DNA of 64,000 nucleotides from Colwellia sp. 39_35_sub15_T18. GTDB taxonomy: Bacteria > Pseudomonadota > Gammaproteobacteria > Enterobacterales > Alteromonadaceae. The stretch covers positions 62,001 through 126,000 of the forward strand of contig MAAE01000032.1 in the NCBI GenBank assembly GCA_002162675.1, written 5' to 3'. Made by a program: the position numbers and the translations under genes. Shown here in pieces: positions 63,423 to 64,000 of this stretch (within the stretch, counting starts at the first letter, position 1; every line of letters begins with the position of its first letter). Below the pieces are notes generated by a model that saw only the letters and a list, made by a program, of their open reading frames with translations, was not told the DNA's origin and did not search any database.

Positions 63423-64000
63423 ATGAGCATTCTCATAACGCCAACCAACTTTGCAGAACTCAGTCTTATTCCACCTTTATTAGCTCGATTAACCGAGCTG
63501 GCATATCAGCAGCCAACGCCCATTCAAGCGCAGGCTATTCCAAATGTGTTAGCAGGACATGATTTAATTGCAGGGGCAAATACTGGTTCGGGTAAAACCG
63601 CCACCTTCGCATTGCCTATGTTGCAGCATCTTTTTCTGCAACAAAATGCTAAAAAATCATCAGCTAGTAAAGGTAACTATGTTTCAGGGTTAATTTTGGT
63701 GCCTACTCGTGAATTAGCCAAGCAAGTTGCTGACAGTATTAAATCTTATGCCGTGCATTTTAATGGCGCGATTAAAACGGTTGCTGTTTTTGGTGGTGTA
63801 TCAGCGAACACTCAAATGCAAGCATTACGTGGCGGCACCGATATTTTGGTGGCAACGCCAGGTCGGTTACTTGATTTGATTGCAAATAATGCCATTAAAC
63901 TTGATAGGGTTAGTACTTTAGTGCTTGATGAAGCCGATCGGATGTTAAGTCTAGGCTTTACTGACGAGTTATCTGCGTTATTAGCGCTTATGCCTAATAA
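63423..64000 (+). CDS. DEAD-box ATP-dependent RNA helicase (RhlE-like), truncated by window end
   Basis: Translated from ATG 63423: Q-motif QQPTPIQAQAIP, GANTGSGKTATFALP, PTRELAKQV, TPGRLLDL, LDEADRMLSLGF. Confidence 0.92.
   Translation, partial: MSILITPTNFAELSLIPPLLARLTELAYQQPTPIQAQAIPNVLAGHDLIAGANTGSGKTATFALPMLQHLFLQQNAKKSSASKGNYVSGLILVPTRELAKQVADSIKSYAVHFNGAIKTVAVFGGVSANTQMQALRGGTDILVATPGRLLDLIANNAIKLDRVSTLVLDEADRMLSLGFTDELSALLALMPN

Overview
The window looks like a chromosomal segment of a marine gammaproteobacterium, probably Colwellia or a relative; that is inferred from gene content and protein flavour, not from a search. Its backbone is housekeeping: mltG-tmk-holB-pilZ-tatD; nrdAB-yfaE; ubiG; gyrA; serC-aroA-cmk-rpsA-ihfB-lapAB-pyrF; gapA; gnd; tusDCBE-yccA; tag; a tRNA-Ser(UGA). 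The most unusual protein-coding region is 17.8-36.2 kb, a contiguous chemosensory cluster: STAS-CheY-CheA-CheW-CheW-MCP-CheR-CheD-CheB-MCP-like-STAS-REC/PP2C/HATPase-REC-hybrid HK-REC/GGDEF/Hpt. Its main receptor joins an N-terminal globin to five Aer2-type PAS domains, three of them near-identical 381-bp tandem copies, and ends in a CheR-docking-like EWEEF. Three other cluster proteins share a C-terminal (D/E)x-E-L-F motif, and the cluster includes an HsbR/HsbA-like partner-switch pair and a diguanylate cyclase with an Hpt domain. The most unusual non-coding signal is a dispersed palindromic repeat at 44.5, 52.6 and 60.3 kb. Each copy abuts a terminator, the stems carry compensatory base changes, and whole hairpin modules are gained or lost. 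A tRNA-Ser is followed by tandem decayed copies of its own 3' end, each followed or preceded by a terminator, reminiscent of the E. coli tyrT/rtT layout.
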